64,000 bases of DNA. Origin: Saksenaea vasiformis B4078 (taxonomy: Eukaryota > Mucoromycota > Mucoromycetes > Mucorales > Saksenaeaceae). The notes under the pieces are model-generated. The model worked only from the letters and a program-made list of their open reading frames with translations, made no database searches and had not been told where the DNA came from. The DNA lies in assembly GCA_000697055.1 (NCBI GenBank), contig JNDT01002338.1, positions 37,992-101,991 on the forward strand, given 5' to 3'. This document shows positions 35,996 to 47,838 of this stretch, piece after piece. The position numbers and the translations under genes were made by a program. Positions within the stretch are counted from its first letter, which is position 1; every line of letters begins with the position of its first letter.

Positions 35996-38900
35996 AAGAA
36001 GATTAAATAAATAAAATAAAAAAAGAAGGTGTAGAAAGAGAAAGGAAAGAAATTAGAAAAACGATTGTGGGAAAAACAAAGTTCTTACCCTTTTTTTTTT
36101 ATGTTATGGCTTCATTCGTGCAACCAGGACACAAAGCACGACTTTTTTGCTCAACGATTCCTGATTGGTCATTTGATAACAGTACAGAGATGAATTACCG
36201 ACGATAATTCGTCAGTTTCTGTATTTACATTTCTAAAGCAAGCAAATTGATTGACTATTACTCAGAAGATAAGGTATGTCATACATAGTAATGCTATTTT
36301 GGTAATGAAAGACCCCTGTCGTCCATGTGCTCATATTTAGTTTACTTTCACTAAACGATACAATCTGTGCAGATAGTTTCCCGATTCTTATCGACCGCTT
36401 GCTCCGATAGGTAATTGTGCCGCGGTTAGATATCTTTACCTCCACTTTCTTTCTCGTGCAAGCTCCCCGCATTCTTCCGCAATTTGAAATTTAAATGCCC
36501 ATTGTTTTTATACATCATCTTTGCACGGCCCACATGATGAATGAACATGGGCGGTTACACCAGGCATCTTCCAGTTGTCTTGTGTTTTTCGCGAGGTCAA
36601 ACGAAGAGAAGGAGGGGAATCCCTAAAATCCAAGTCATGAGTTGAGCGTGGCAATTTCTAATACACACTGTAAAAATATAAGAACTGAGACTAGTGTCGT
36701 GTCACTTCTGAAATCCAAACTGCCGATCTTACTTGGTGTTCACAATGGAGGGTTGTCCTACGTTGTTTGTACGCCCACCGTCTCCCAGAAAGTTGAATAC
36801 CAACGGCCATTGGGTAGCTGTCAGCTGCTTGTGTGTTCAGTACTTCAGAGCCAGCTGCGTTCCAAAGCCCTCCTTATTGGAGGGATCTTCCAAATTGAAC
36901 ACAATTTCATTCTATCATCCATTTCTCTGTCCATTATCACCATAGATTCCTAAAATACACAAGCCCTATCGAGATGTAGGATGATTACACAATTTGGAAA
37001 AGCAAAACCTTTTATGATTAAACTTACGACAAACCCGTATCATGTCGATTTATCGTTCCCAGGAATCTTAATCTCCCTATCTTGTTTCTAATCACCAAAG
37101 ATAGTAATACGCTATTACTTTCTTTCTTGCAGGCGCCGTTAATAGTATCACAGATATGTAATCCGGGCTTTTACTCCGGCCATAGTTTGTTTGTAATTTT
37201 CTGATGCGCGGTACTGGCCCTGTGTGTATAGGATGACAATAACGATATCGTGTGATGTGTAACCTTTGAAAAAAAAAAAAGAATATCCCAGCGGGGTGCA
37301 GATAATTTTGTCAGCAGAACGGATTTGTGCCCAAGGCGTATGGATATCATTTCCCTCACTTTCCCACTTTCCCTCCGGCTTGTAGAAGATCCTGGCTAAA
37401 AAAAGACGAATGACCGATCCCTCGCCCTTTTGCCCTCTACCAATCGGTTAATTCTTGTCTCCGGATCGATTCCCAAACCACGGGCTTCTATAAATCAGGG
37501 CAATGACCATGCGGTGTCTCGGCCCTTTACGGCACCGGTACTACTGTCCTATGTTGGCACGTCATATTCTACTGAAGTTTCGGAATACGTACACGCAAGA
37601 CACACTACATCACAGACGACCGTTGAAAACTAAAGTCTGGAAGACTTGCTGTTGTGCAAACATATACACTCAGCGTCGGCTTTTTTATTATTTTTCATCT
37701 CAACTTTTATACCTAATTAAGGCTTAATGTTGCAAAGATCTTGCCAATGCTGAGATGATGTGAATAGCCACCATCTCCGCTGGTCTTGTAAAAGGAACCA
37801 CACGTGGCACAAAGCCTCCAACATTCCACGGCAATCTGCTTAATGTTTTTCTCTCAAACTTATTTTCTTTTTTGGCTCGGTGGCTTACCATTGCTATGTT
37901 TGTCATTAACAATTGCTTTAGATCGTTAGCTCATTTATACAAGAATGGTTATTATTATTTCATAAGTTTACATCGTGCGCGATAAAAGTTTGATTATTGC
38001 TGAAGATTGTTTTTTTTTCGTGATTCCTGACTACTATGATAGCTTTGTCAGTCGGAGATATGTGGCCTGATCCAATCGCTTAAACTGGCCGCCTGAGTTC
38101 TTATACTCTTGATCCACTTCTTGTGGACGCAGTCAGACAGATCGATACTCCAAATGCCTAATACTCTTAAACCGTTATGTCACTGTGACTAAGTATTTCT
38201 ATTTTACTTCTGTTGTACGCCTACTTAAGGATTTCCAGATGCCGGGGATTCGGCTCCCATATATATATCCATTACTTTTTTCCCAGAGGTGTATACAAAA
38301 TGAATCATTCCTCGCTTTTGCTTACCTGTTTAGTATGATTTTCTTGATCTCTACAAAAATTTAGTCATTGTTATTGTAGATATTAGTGACTATTGTGTGA
38401 TAGACTGTCAACCTTTTTTTATGTATTTATTTACTTCCGATACTAGAGGAAGTGAGAAATACGGTGTTGGATTCCCACGAAGATGTTTGTTTGATCGCAA
38501 GTTAGAGGAATAAGCTACAGAGCTTAAATTACAGATCGGCCCGTTTTAGCGAAAAAATGGCGTAATGGAGTTGTGCTACCTACCGTGGTTAGATTGGTTC
38601 AAGGCAAACTACTGGTCCCAGAGCCTCACCAAATTACTCAGTATCACCTAGCAATATCTATGTTCCCACGTAGAGATTTAACTTGTACCAGGTGGTCTTA
38701 CCATACATCAGCCCACTGTACGAGTAACTCAGCTTGGATAAACTACCTCATATAACGGAAGAGAAAATACCAGCAATATTCGTCATTGAGCAAAATAGCA
38801 TCCATTTACGGTTACAAAGTAAGGTTATTGCTACCGAAGAAGCATATAGATACGTCCTTTATCTAGGAAACGGTTCCGGAAAACTTGTAGTAGTGAAGTA

Positions 38901-40704
38901 CAGATGTTACAGTAGTAACTCGTACATTCATTTTCAATTGTTACAAGTCAGTAAAGCTGCCACTTTCCGTGACTTAACCTAATCCTTGTTTGCGGTTTTT
39001 TTTTGTTGTTACAGACATCCGCAAAAGCATATCTTAAACTGAAAACTATGAAGTCATTTCGCGAGTCCTTACTGGGATCATGTTTTCATAACCCATTTTC
39101 TGAATAGACTATAACAAATTCATTTTGCAATGGAACACATCAACAAAGGTTTATGAGTCTCCCGTTATAATAATGTTGTTTTGTTACTTGCATCGTGAAA
39201 CAGATAATAAATCAACAATAGCAAAAAGAAAAGAGAAGGTGTGAAATGTGCATGTTTACTGAACAACAAAGGCATAGGAAATTTAGATCTGAGAAGCATA
39301 GACTTGTACCAACGAGTAAAACCCCTGAAAGACATGAGCTAATGTTGCGCAGGAATTGAAAAGTAAATTGGAAGTCTAATTGATCTGTGCTGCACTAAGA
39401 AATATCAAGCTGACACATGTGTGGCCAAATATTGCGTTGAAGATAGCTATTGGTATACTTTGATTGATGATAGACCGGCGCTGGTAACTTGTCTCATTCA
39501 CTGTTGTTGAGAAATGAAAAAATGATCATTCTGAGTTCGATATTGGCTCAGATGAAACTTCCCACTCATCAGGTACCCGGAAAAAAAGAAATCGAGTCGC
39601 CCCCATTTCTACTGTTTCCGTGATGTTGCGATAGTTAACACCAGATCAACCTTACTCTGGATCCATGTGATCAAGTTATTGCTGGAGTTGCTGTCGTCAG
39701 TCCCAGCATTCCTGCGAAGCCATCAGCAAGCTCCGCCAATTCAATCTCAGCAAAACGGCTGTGCTCGGCCAGAGTTCACTGCGTGCAATTATCCCTTTCA
39801 TAATTAAATAATAGAATGAACTAAAGATCAAGCATCATCGTAGTGGATCGTAATGTTTAGACAGAGTGAAATAACTGGTCTCTCATGTCCGATCGATGGG
39901 GAGTTGGATATCATATCATTTCTCCTACGATCGTATCAGATCTCCTCCAAGATAACGAGAAAAGCAAAGAAATGGAATTCGGCTTGTAATGATAGAGCAA
40001 CATCTACTTCTTAAAAGCAGTTGGAGAGATGCAGCATCTGATATACTTTGCAGTCGTGTATTATATATACTACACCTACCCACGCACCTATTTATCTCAG
40101 TAGCTCTTAAACATATTTTACCTGCACACTGTAATCTTGAAGATCAGACTGTGGGATGCTTTTGCCTTATAATGTGATTTTTTTTGACAAGCTTTTCTCG
40201 TTAGCTGATTTATTGGGCTCTATTTACTCTGGGGAGAGATAGAAATGAAGTTGACGTTATCACGTAGTATTCAATATAGTGTTGCTTGTAGTGAATCGCT
40301 ACGGGTAGACCTTGGAAGCAGCCCTTTACCTAGTTACACTCTCTTTACGGATACTTCGCTAGCAGACTATAATCCTTATAAGGCAACTGGGACCCGGCGC
40401 TTCCACTGCACGAGTCCGAGCGCCCGTAACCTTACCCATTCCCTTTCTTTTTACAGCTCTTCTATCCCGTCAAGAGTAGCTTAAGTCGAGGGAAATTGAG
40501 TTAGTATGCGTATGAAATACCAAGTTACTTGACTGGACATCAGTTAGCATGGTTCCGGCACAGCCCTCTGGCAGAAGAGCAAAATCGTTATCGCCGTTTG
40601 ATCAAAAAATTAGAGACCCGCCTTTACAAGTCACACGGCTTTTAGATCTCGCTTCTCGGCAGGACGCGCTTCAACCCACTTTCTTTCACTTCTTTTCATA
40701 CATC
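35996..40704. other. Long gene-free region
   Basis: 4.7 kb without a supported gene. The best frames are (+) 38734-38982 (82 codons, includes EEAYRYVLYLGNGSGKLVVV) and (+) 40245-40484 (79 codons); neither is recognised or extended by splicing. Poly-purine tracts at 36005-36060 presumably belong to the regulator's 5' UTR. The last 150 bases are open in frame with phosphoglycerate mutase and are probably its 5' UTR. Confidence 0.5.
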
Positions 40705-42356
40705 ATGCCCGGAGGAGGACAAATGCCAAAGGCTCAGCAGCAAGCACAGGAAAAGGTCTGCCTTATCTGTATCGATGGTTGGGGTGTCTCCCCCGTCGCC
40801 GATGCCAAAGGCGATGCTATCCGCAACGCCAACACGCCCGTGATGGATAAATTCAAGGAGACCTACCCTTACACAGATATTGCCGCTCACGGTCTCAGCG
40901 TCGGTTTGCCGGATGGCTTGATGGGTAACTCTGAAGTGGGCCATCTTAACATTGGCGCCGGTCGCGTGGTGTACCAGGTAAGCAGAGGAATCCTTTGCGC
41001 CTTGACTGGGGTTTCAATGAAATGAGTGGGTAAACTGAAGACCGTCGTCTACAGGATATCGTACGCATCGATTTGGCGATGAAGAAGAAGGAGTTTGGAA
41101 CAGTTGAAAACATCAAGGGTGCCTTTGAACGCGCAAAGGCAACCAACGGCCGTCTTCATTTCCTCGGCTTAGTCTCCGACGGTGGTGTCCATTCTCACAT
41201 TGATCACTTGGTTGCCCTGTTGGAGGCCGCCAAGGAAGCTGAGGTGCCAGAAGTATATATCCATTTCTTCGGTGACGGTCGTGACACCTCTCCCAAGTCT
41301 TCAGCTAAATACATGCAACAACTTTTGGATGCCACAAAGAAAATGGAATTCGGCAAGGTCGCCACTATCGTTGGTAGATATTATGCCATGGATCGTGACA
41401 AGCGCTGGGAACGTGTCAAGGTTGCCTTTGATGCTTTGACGACAGGTGAGGGTGAAAAGGCTGAGGATGCTGTCAAGGCCATCGAACAGCGCTACGAAGC
41501 CGGTGAAACAGACGAGTTCTTGAAGCCAATCATTTTGTCTGATGAGGGTCGCGTGAAGGACAACGATACCCTCTTCTTCTTCAACTTCCGTTCGGACCGT
41601 ATGCGTGAAATTAACCAGGCTTTCGGTATTTCACCATGTCCCTTCGAAGCCAAGGTTCCCGAGAACCTGGAAATCTATAACATGACCCAGTACAAGGGTG
41701 ACTTCCCCTTCAAGGTTGCCTTCCCCGCCCAGACCATGGACAACGTCTTGGCTGAATGGCTTTCAAAGAATGGTATCCCTCAGATGCACATCGCCGAAAC
41801 CGAAAAGTATGCCCACGTCACCTTCTTCTTCAACGGTGGTACCGAAGCTCAGTTCGATAAGGAAGAGCGCGGTTTGATTGCTTCTCCCAAGGTCGCCACC
41901 TACGACCTTCAACCCGAGATGAGCGCCCAGCCTGTTGCCGATCGTGTAGCCGAAGAGATTGCAAGTGGCAAGTATCCATTTGTTATGTGCAACTTCGCTC
42001 CTCCAGATATGGTCGGTCACACCGGCAAGTACGAAGCTGCTATTAAGGGTGTTGAAGCTACGGATGCTGCCATTGGAACTATCTATGAGGCTTGCAAAGA
42101 AAATGGCTACACTCTATTTGTCACTGCTGATCACGGTAACGCCGAAAAGATGCTTTCGGATGACTTCCAATCCCCTCACACCGCGCATACCTGCTCCCCC
42201 GTACCTTTCGTCATGACCTCCACCAAGCATAAGTATGTGGAGGATCCCAAGGGTTGTTTGGCTGATGTGGCTCCTACCATTTTGCGTGTCATGGGTATTG
42301 ATGTTCCCGAAGAAATGACTGGTCACAGCTTGTTGCTGGAGGAAGAAAAGAACTGA
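40705..42356 (+). CDS. 2,3-bisphosphoglycerate-independent phosphoglycerate mutase
   Basis: Two exons (40705-40977, 41055-42356) encode 524 residues, the standard length for the metal-dependent, cofactor-independent enzyme (alkaline phosphatase superfamily). It interconverts 3- and 2-phosphoglycerate in glycolysis. Catalytic and metal motifs are all present: CIDGWG, the phosphoserine segment [70 protein letters not shown] and [10 protein letters not shown]. Codon use is strongly biased toward C-ending and AAG/GAG codons, unlike its neighbours, consistent with high expression. The ATG at 40705 fits the family start; an in-frame ATG at 40549 would add 52 unrelated residues. Confidence 0.97.
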
Positions 42357-43104
42357 AGGACGTACTCTTTTTTAAATAGCTTTGTATTTTAGACCTTGTT
42401 ATCCTAGTAGTGATAGTTGTTGTTGTTATCTCGTAGAAAGTGGTGCTGGTACCAGAATTGTATGTATTTTTTCGTTTTGCTTGGTGAGTTTTAAAGTAAT
42501 TACTGGATTTTGCATCCGGTCTTGCGTCAGTTTTAGATTATTTGGCATGAGCTTTAAATCAGCTTCGCGCTGGGAATTTAAAGGAAAGCATATGAACAAA
42601 TACTGCTGGTGCATAACTATCTACCCTTGTCCATGTTTATGAACGTTCTTATGTTGCTTGTGTAAAACGAGCAGACGGAAAATTTTCTTGAGACTTAATT
42701 ACTCGATCGATCTTACAGTCACCTATTTTTATGACATCTCTATGTACACTGTATTTTCTAGGTATATCTCTCAGTAAGCACTGCGCTGATCAATAAACGT
42801 TGATTAAGAAGGGGGTAATCGACCGCATAGACTGAATCATAATCTGTCGTTATACTACGTATGTAGTTGTAATGGTCCCATCTTCTTCGCACTGTTGTTA
42901 GGAGAGATCTAGCTTGTACATAAAATAAGATTTCCATGACCTCTTATTTAGATGGTATATTGAAGACCCGCTTCTGAAGGTGCACAACATCCTATCAGCT
43001 ATACGACAACGAATAAGTCTGGCAAACAAACTATCTCCTGAGGTTTTGAGGACGTGCCTGCAATACTAGCGAAGTTTAGCGTAAATAGGTCATGAATAAT
43101 TCTC
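42357..43104. other. Intergenic region
   Basis: AT-rich 3' flank of the phosphoglycerate mutase gene. No supported gene. Confidence 0.5.
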
Positions 43105-43792
43105 TGTACTGTTTATTGAACAAATTTTAGGCCAGCGTTATCTACAAGACCGGGCTAGAGCGGACATGCTTAGTTAGCGACGCGCTCACAGTCATTAAAA
43201 AATTTAAATAAAGTTTTGATCAAATCTTAGGCCACTTTTACGCTAAGAAAAGAATCAAGAATGCATCCGTTAATACGTAAGTTGGCAACAAATTCATACA
43301 TTAATTACATCAACACTGTCTCTCGATGGACGCGAAATTCATATAGTTAGCATAACAATTTGTTGACGTGCAGTAAATGAAATAATATTTGGATGTCGTT
43401 TTACTTAACCCCCGTAGAGTACTCCCAAACTATTTGCGAGTGCCCCAACCCGCACCTGTCGGTGGGGTTGGGAGTAGTTGTGCGTGGCGTCTAGAAGTGG
43501 TCATTTTCATCGTTTAACGACGAGAGGTCTAAACAATCGATGAATTTCTGTGTGTATAGTCAACCCCAATGTACCGGGGACATTTCATGTGGGAAGCGGA
43601 GCAAACGCTGTCACAATATGCGTTCTGACTGGTACGTTGGGGACCTATTACAATGGACCAGCGCAACAGACCTTTGAATTGGAGGTAAACGTACCTACTT
43701 CTCTGCGCCAAGATCTACCCCCCTCACCGCAGAATCGAGGTGGTGTCAATGCAAATTAACATTGGACGACGCAAACGTGTATTAATAATTCT
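43105..43792 (+). repeat. Dispersed repeat family, copy C
   Basis: The left end is TACTGTTTATTGAACAAA. Inside are GTTGGCAACAAATTCATACA, TCTCGATGGACGCGAAATTC and GGATGTCGTTTTACTTA(A)CC. The right part (GTTGGGGACCTATTACAATG, then GACCAGCGCAACA, CACCGCAGAATCGAGGTGG, GTGTCAATGCAAA and GACGCAAACGTGTATT) matches copy E almost base for base. The 69-codon open frame at 43550-43759 is entirely inside the repeat and is not taken as a gene. Confidence 0.78.
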
Positions 43793-43827
43793 TTCTACTT
43801 ATGTCGTCATGCATTACGAGTGCCTTG

Positions 43828-43835
43828 TATAAATA
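43828..43835 (+). promoter_or_regulatory. TATA box candidate for the secreted-protein gene
   Basis: TATAAATA lies 60 bases before the ATG at 43895, in the short unique stretch between repeat copy C and the coding region. Confidence 0.5.
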
Positions 43836-43894
43836 TCTGGATCGATAATTTGCCTTACAGTACCTTCACATTCACCCACTTAGTCTCAGGTCTC

Positions 43895-44353
43895 ATGCAA
43901 TTTAGTTACCTTCCCCTCCTTGCCATTGTCTGTATCACAGTTTCTGTGCGAGCCTCCAACTACAACTTTAACACCGTTTCGAGGGATACTGATACAAAGC
44001 TTACAAGGCGCCAAAATGCTTTCCTTCACGCCGCATACGAGTGCCAACGATCCGTTGACGCAGGCCGTGATATCGCGGGCACAATATGTGAGGGTATCCT
44101 GGCCCAAGTCGCGAGCGCTGTCTGGGGCGCTATGCCAGAGAGAAGCGACGGACGGTTATCAGCGCAATCAAAGCAAATAAAATTACTGGATTTTGAATAC
44201 GCATTCGCGTCATGTAAATACTACTTTGCGTTCATACCGAATCCTCATACGTTCATGTGCAATAATTTGGCGTTGGGAAACGACGATCTTCTGCGCAGGG
44301 AAGTAGCGCATTTTATTCTGATCCAAGGGATAACTTGCGCCCGGATAACCTGA
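43895..44353 (+). CDS. Putative small secreted protein between two repeat copies
   Basis: An intronless frame of 152 residues. The N-terminus is a good signal peptide (MQFSYLPLLAIVCITVSVRA, predicted cleavage before SNYNF). The mature part (TRRQNAFLHAAYECQRSVDA, GTICEGILAQVASAVWG) is not recognised; it has several Cys residues. From about residue 97 on, the coding sequence runs into repeat copy D1 (similarity starts near 44183), so the C-terminal third is repeat-derived. A TATA box lies 60 bases upstream. It may be a secreted effector-like protein or a gene damaged by the insertion. Function is unknown. The frame itself (start, signal peptide, promoter) is the only support. Confidence 0.5.
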   Translation: MQFSYLPLLAIVCITVSVRASNYNFNTVSRDTDTKLTRRQNAFLHAAYECQRSVDAGRDIAGTICEGILAQVASAVWGAMPERSDGRLSAQSKQIKLLDFEYAFASCKYYFAFIPNPHTFMCNNLALGNDDLLRREVAHFILIQGITCARIT

Positions 44354-45453
44354 CTTTTGCATTAAGTGCCTCAATGATGATACATGAGTCGGGTTTTAAA
44401 TTCTTTGGCTCTATTTTTCAAAAAAAAAAGATCCCTGGTAAGGATGTCAATTTATCTACATACAGGATTCATGTTTTTATGTTGCTTTTGGTGGAGGTCA
44501 TAGGCCGACCACCTAAGATTATTGGAGGATGGCCGTGTCTCATCAGAACGTCCGAAAGTTTAGTGAATGCTGCTTGTTCGCACATCACACGTCGTCTCTT
44601 TCAAAAGACCCTTTCTAAATAAAATGAGTGAGTCCTCTTTAGAAGCGTTTGTACTATCATACAGCAGTGATCATTTCAATCAACCATATTTCTTAGGACA
44701 TCGGCGGCCGCTTAGACGTTGCATATTTATTCGTCGTCTTTTGATTTGGAAAACGATTTCATATCTACAGAACTTCTGGACATCCGCCATTATCCAAGAG
44801 TAGCGTGGATCTAGAGATTGTTCCGAACCCTTCGCCCCTATACTCGTTAGATGATATAGTTTAGCCTTCGTGCACCATAGCTATTTATTTTTTCTCTCGA
44901 ATAAAACAAGGAAAGGTGGTAACACAATCTCTGGATCCACCTCTCGAAGGATAAGGTCTATTCTTCAGCCTGTATGACATCTGTCACGAACCTTCTCAGC
45001 TGCAGTGTAGCTCATTGTTTATCACTATGTATGTGAGCATCATCACACGTAGCTTCACGCAATTTCAACGACAGAACTTCTCCAGACGCTGTATCGCTTC
45101 AAGTCCTCTGCACGGCGTTAACAACCAAACTGCTCTAGCGCCAGTATAATCTCTCCTACCTATCCACCGCGTCAGATGCGGGATCGGTTGCCATCAGTGG
45201 ATGGCGATGACCTTTGGGGGTAAGTGGACTGATCAGATATCTTTCATTTACAAACCGTGAATGGCTTTTTATGCTGTTCGGATAACTTTTTGCGTCCGTC
45301 GGGGGGAGACCAGGTTGATGTAAGTAGAGTATAACGTTACTGCCAATTCTTACGCTAATGACAGCGTATTCAATTCTTCCTTTGGTGCAAACTGAGCCAC
45401 CATAAGATGCCCAATTACTTAGGGGAACGTAAACAACCTGTCCAATAGAAGCA
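44183..45453 (-). repeat. Dispersed repeat family, copy D1
   Basis: In inverted orientation relative to copy C. The (+)-strand text GGATTTTGAATACGCATTCG plus CGTCATG matches 51076 onward. Then come TTCTTTGGCTCTATTTTTC, GTAAGGATGTCAATTTATC, CTGTATGACATCTGTCACG, GCTTCAAGTCCTCTGCACGG, TTTGGGGGTAAGTGG, TGCGTCCGTCGGGGGGAGACC and GCTAATGACAGCGTATTC, the same order as copy E. At about 1.27 kb it is the longest copy. No intact frame is present except the tail of the secreted protein reading into it. Confidence 0.72.
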
Positions 45454-45689
45454 ATGGTGCATACTCCATTTTTTTTGGCGCAAGATTAGCCTTCGGGACG
45501 CAAAATTGAAAACAAACATGAGTCTGTTTTAGCTGATGGAGTGTGGTGTGCACATTTTGCCTCACAGGACACCACGGTAAAACGTCTGTACACGCCTTGA
45601 AAAAAAAAAACTTGAAAGAATCTAAAATATCTTGATACACCTTGAAAAAATCTTGAAATATTATATATTCGCTGTGGAAACTTTAAGAA

Positions 45690-46275
45690 GTTGACGGAGG
45701 TGAGGCCCGAAGATGTGGTAGTAACCCGCCCGTTGTCTTGGGGCCGATGGCTTCACTTAAGTGGTGAACGTGAGTTACACGCACGGTCAAGACGGTTCGG
45801 GACAGAGGTCATGCAGCCTAAACAAGAGGTAGAAAACATGAATAACCTTGTAGGTGTAATGAACTGACGCTCTTACCGGGGATGCTAAAGGTAAACAGAG
45901 CCGAGGACTAAAAAAATAATTCGAGCATCTCTTTAAATACGGATGATTCTGGTATGAGCTCATCATGAAACATTTCCATGCCTTCTGTTAAGGCATACAG
46001 AAATCTGTCACAGATGCAATGAACCACCTCAACGTCAAAAGGACGTACTGCTTTTCGATGGAACATTTTCCTTTCTTAAGGCATTTTACGCTTTCCAATA
46101 GGATACAGAGAAATCCATCACTGTAAAGATGAATCCTCCAACGCAACCTCCAGTTATCCAGGCATGAACTATTCATTGCATGAGCGTAACAGTGCCTACT
46201 TCAAAACGCAGACTTCATCTGGAAATATCACTGAGTGATTTCAAACAGACGCAAGATCATAGGAAAATCCTATAA
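45690..46275 (+). repeat. Dispersed repeat family, copy D2 (left end missing)
   Basis: It contains the core GTCAAGACGGTTCGGGACAG followed by AGGTCATGCAGCCTAAAC, GGGGATGCTAAAGGTAAACA plus GAGCC, GTTATCCAGGCATGAACTAT and the right end TACTTCAAAACGCAGACTTC, CATCTGGAAATATCAC and AACAGACGCAAGATCATAGG. The usual left end was not found, so it is truncated next to copy D1. The left boundary is approximate. Confidence 0.65.
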
Positions 46276-46447
46276 ATCATGCAGCAATGACTTATAACGA
46301 GAACTGTGATTGTCGATGTGTTAGTGGTTACATTTGTCTTCAAATGATCCCAGACTAATGCTAGTTTAGTATGCTTGTGAACATGGGCTAGAGAAAAACA
46401 AAGAGGTATACTACAAAGCAAACTGCTTTTTTAAATACACATGCTAT

Positions 46448-47732
46448 TCAGGATCGCGTCGCACTTGATGGAGCCAGTCGTTCCCTAGATCGCCGCCTTC
46501 TTATAGCAGCAGCTCTTACGGCCTGAGAATGCCATTTATGGATCCCTATCGCCGTAGTCATTCCAACGATCAACGCTGCACCCAGAATACAATGTCTGTC
46601 TGGTCGCTCACCAAGCAGGATGGTACCAAACAGAAATGCGAAAATAACCTCGTTCATACGCGTCAGTGTCCCTATTTAAGGAGACCGTCAAGTGCATGCC
46701 ATCCATCATTATGTGCTCTTCTTTGGCTTACCTGGTCCAGCAGGAGCTAGTTTTAAGCTAATGTTGTTCTGTTAGTCGGTTATCCCGTCTGTTGAAATCA
46801 ATTTACCCTTGATTCAGTAGACATTGTCCTACGAATGCGAATACACCAACTAGAGATAACGTAAGCCATTCTTTTCTAGGCAAGACAAATTCTTGCAGGA
46901 TAAATAAACCAGGCGGACTGATCGCGGCTGACACCGCCGCAAAATACACTGTATGAACCATGAAATGCGTATTTTTGCCAATTTTCCGAACGGTTGCAAA
47001 AGCCATGGCCGACATTATCGCTCCTGCCAGGCTACATACCATTGCAAACATGCGCTTCAATTCATTATGGTCTTCGGAAGGACGATCGAATAGAAATTGT
47101 GGTTTAGCTACGAGGATCACGCCAACGAGACAGAGAGCGGAACAACAGCCATCAAACAATGTAAATGGTTCGTTCAATACAACAGAAGCTACTATCGCAG
47201 TGAAAGTTGGTCCTAGAAAAAATATGACTTTTTTCATGCGATAGAATGAGCTGCAAATGCCGATTATTGTTATCACTATTGCCTTACCTGTAGCTTCTAT
47301 TAAAGAAAGAACAGTGATGCTGTAAAAGAATAAGGCCAAGCCTATCGACATCACGAGAGTGCGAAAGAACAGCCATTTGCGAACACCCCGTTTCCCCAAT
47401 GGGTTGACACGTAGAACGGCGCAACTCAGCAATGCCAAAGCAAGCTGAACGACCGACCGTGATAAAACAATCTCGAAGGAAGGTATAATTGACGCGCTCA
47501 GCTTGACACAAAGTGACATGGATGCGAATGCAAGTGCAGATAAGGTCATTAGTAGCAGCCCGACAATTTCCTTCTTTCGAAGAGACGGATCGGAACTCAA
47601 AGACAACGCTAAGTCGCGTGTATCGACCTTGGCTTGATGCTGAGGAACAAGCGGAGTTGACTCATTGACGATCGTAACGCTGACAGGCAACCCATGGCTT
47701 GACCTGCTGCCGTAGGTAGAAGGATTGGCCAT
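46448..47732 (-). CDS. EamA/DMT-superfamily transporter
   Basis: Four exons (47288-47732, 46807-47212, 46732-46757, 46448-46671) encode 366 residues. Ten hydrophobic segments are arranged as two EamA halves, with the typical PSFEIVLSRSVVQLALALLS and FFRTLVMSIGLALFFYSITV in the first half and NEPFTLFDGCCSALCLVGVI, GTLTRMNEVIFAFLFG and LLGERPD in the second. The N-terminal 55 residues and the Arg-rich C-terminus (AIRRRRSRERL) are cytosolic. It resembles SLC35G/EamA drug-metabolite transporters; the substrate is unknown. One internal exon is only 26 nt but is needed to complete the second half. The start lies just 106 bases downstream of the stop codon of the upstream Aim32-like gene on the same strand. 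Confidence 0.88.
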
Positions 47733-47838
47733 GGTATAATTAGGTGTTGATTTAAGAGACCCAAAATTTGAAAACGAGAAAAAAATATCTCCCGTATGAT
47801 GTCACCCCCTTTGTCTTCATATTATTTATGCATTTTTT

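Noticed and set aside
34038..35997. Several (+) frames of 70-122 codons opposite the transcription factor gene
   Set aside because: They are antisense shadows of a 771-codon frame with clear domain content.
43550..43759. Open frame of 69 codons as a gene
   Set aside because: It lies wholly inside repeat copy C and the same DNA in copy E is not open in that frame.
45785..45825. tRNA-like or Pol III B-box in the repeat core (GGTTCGGGACA)
   Set aside because: No A-box at a proper distance and no cloverleaf; the similarity to the B-box is partial.
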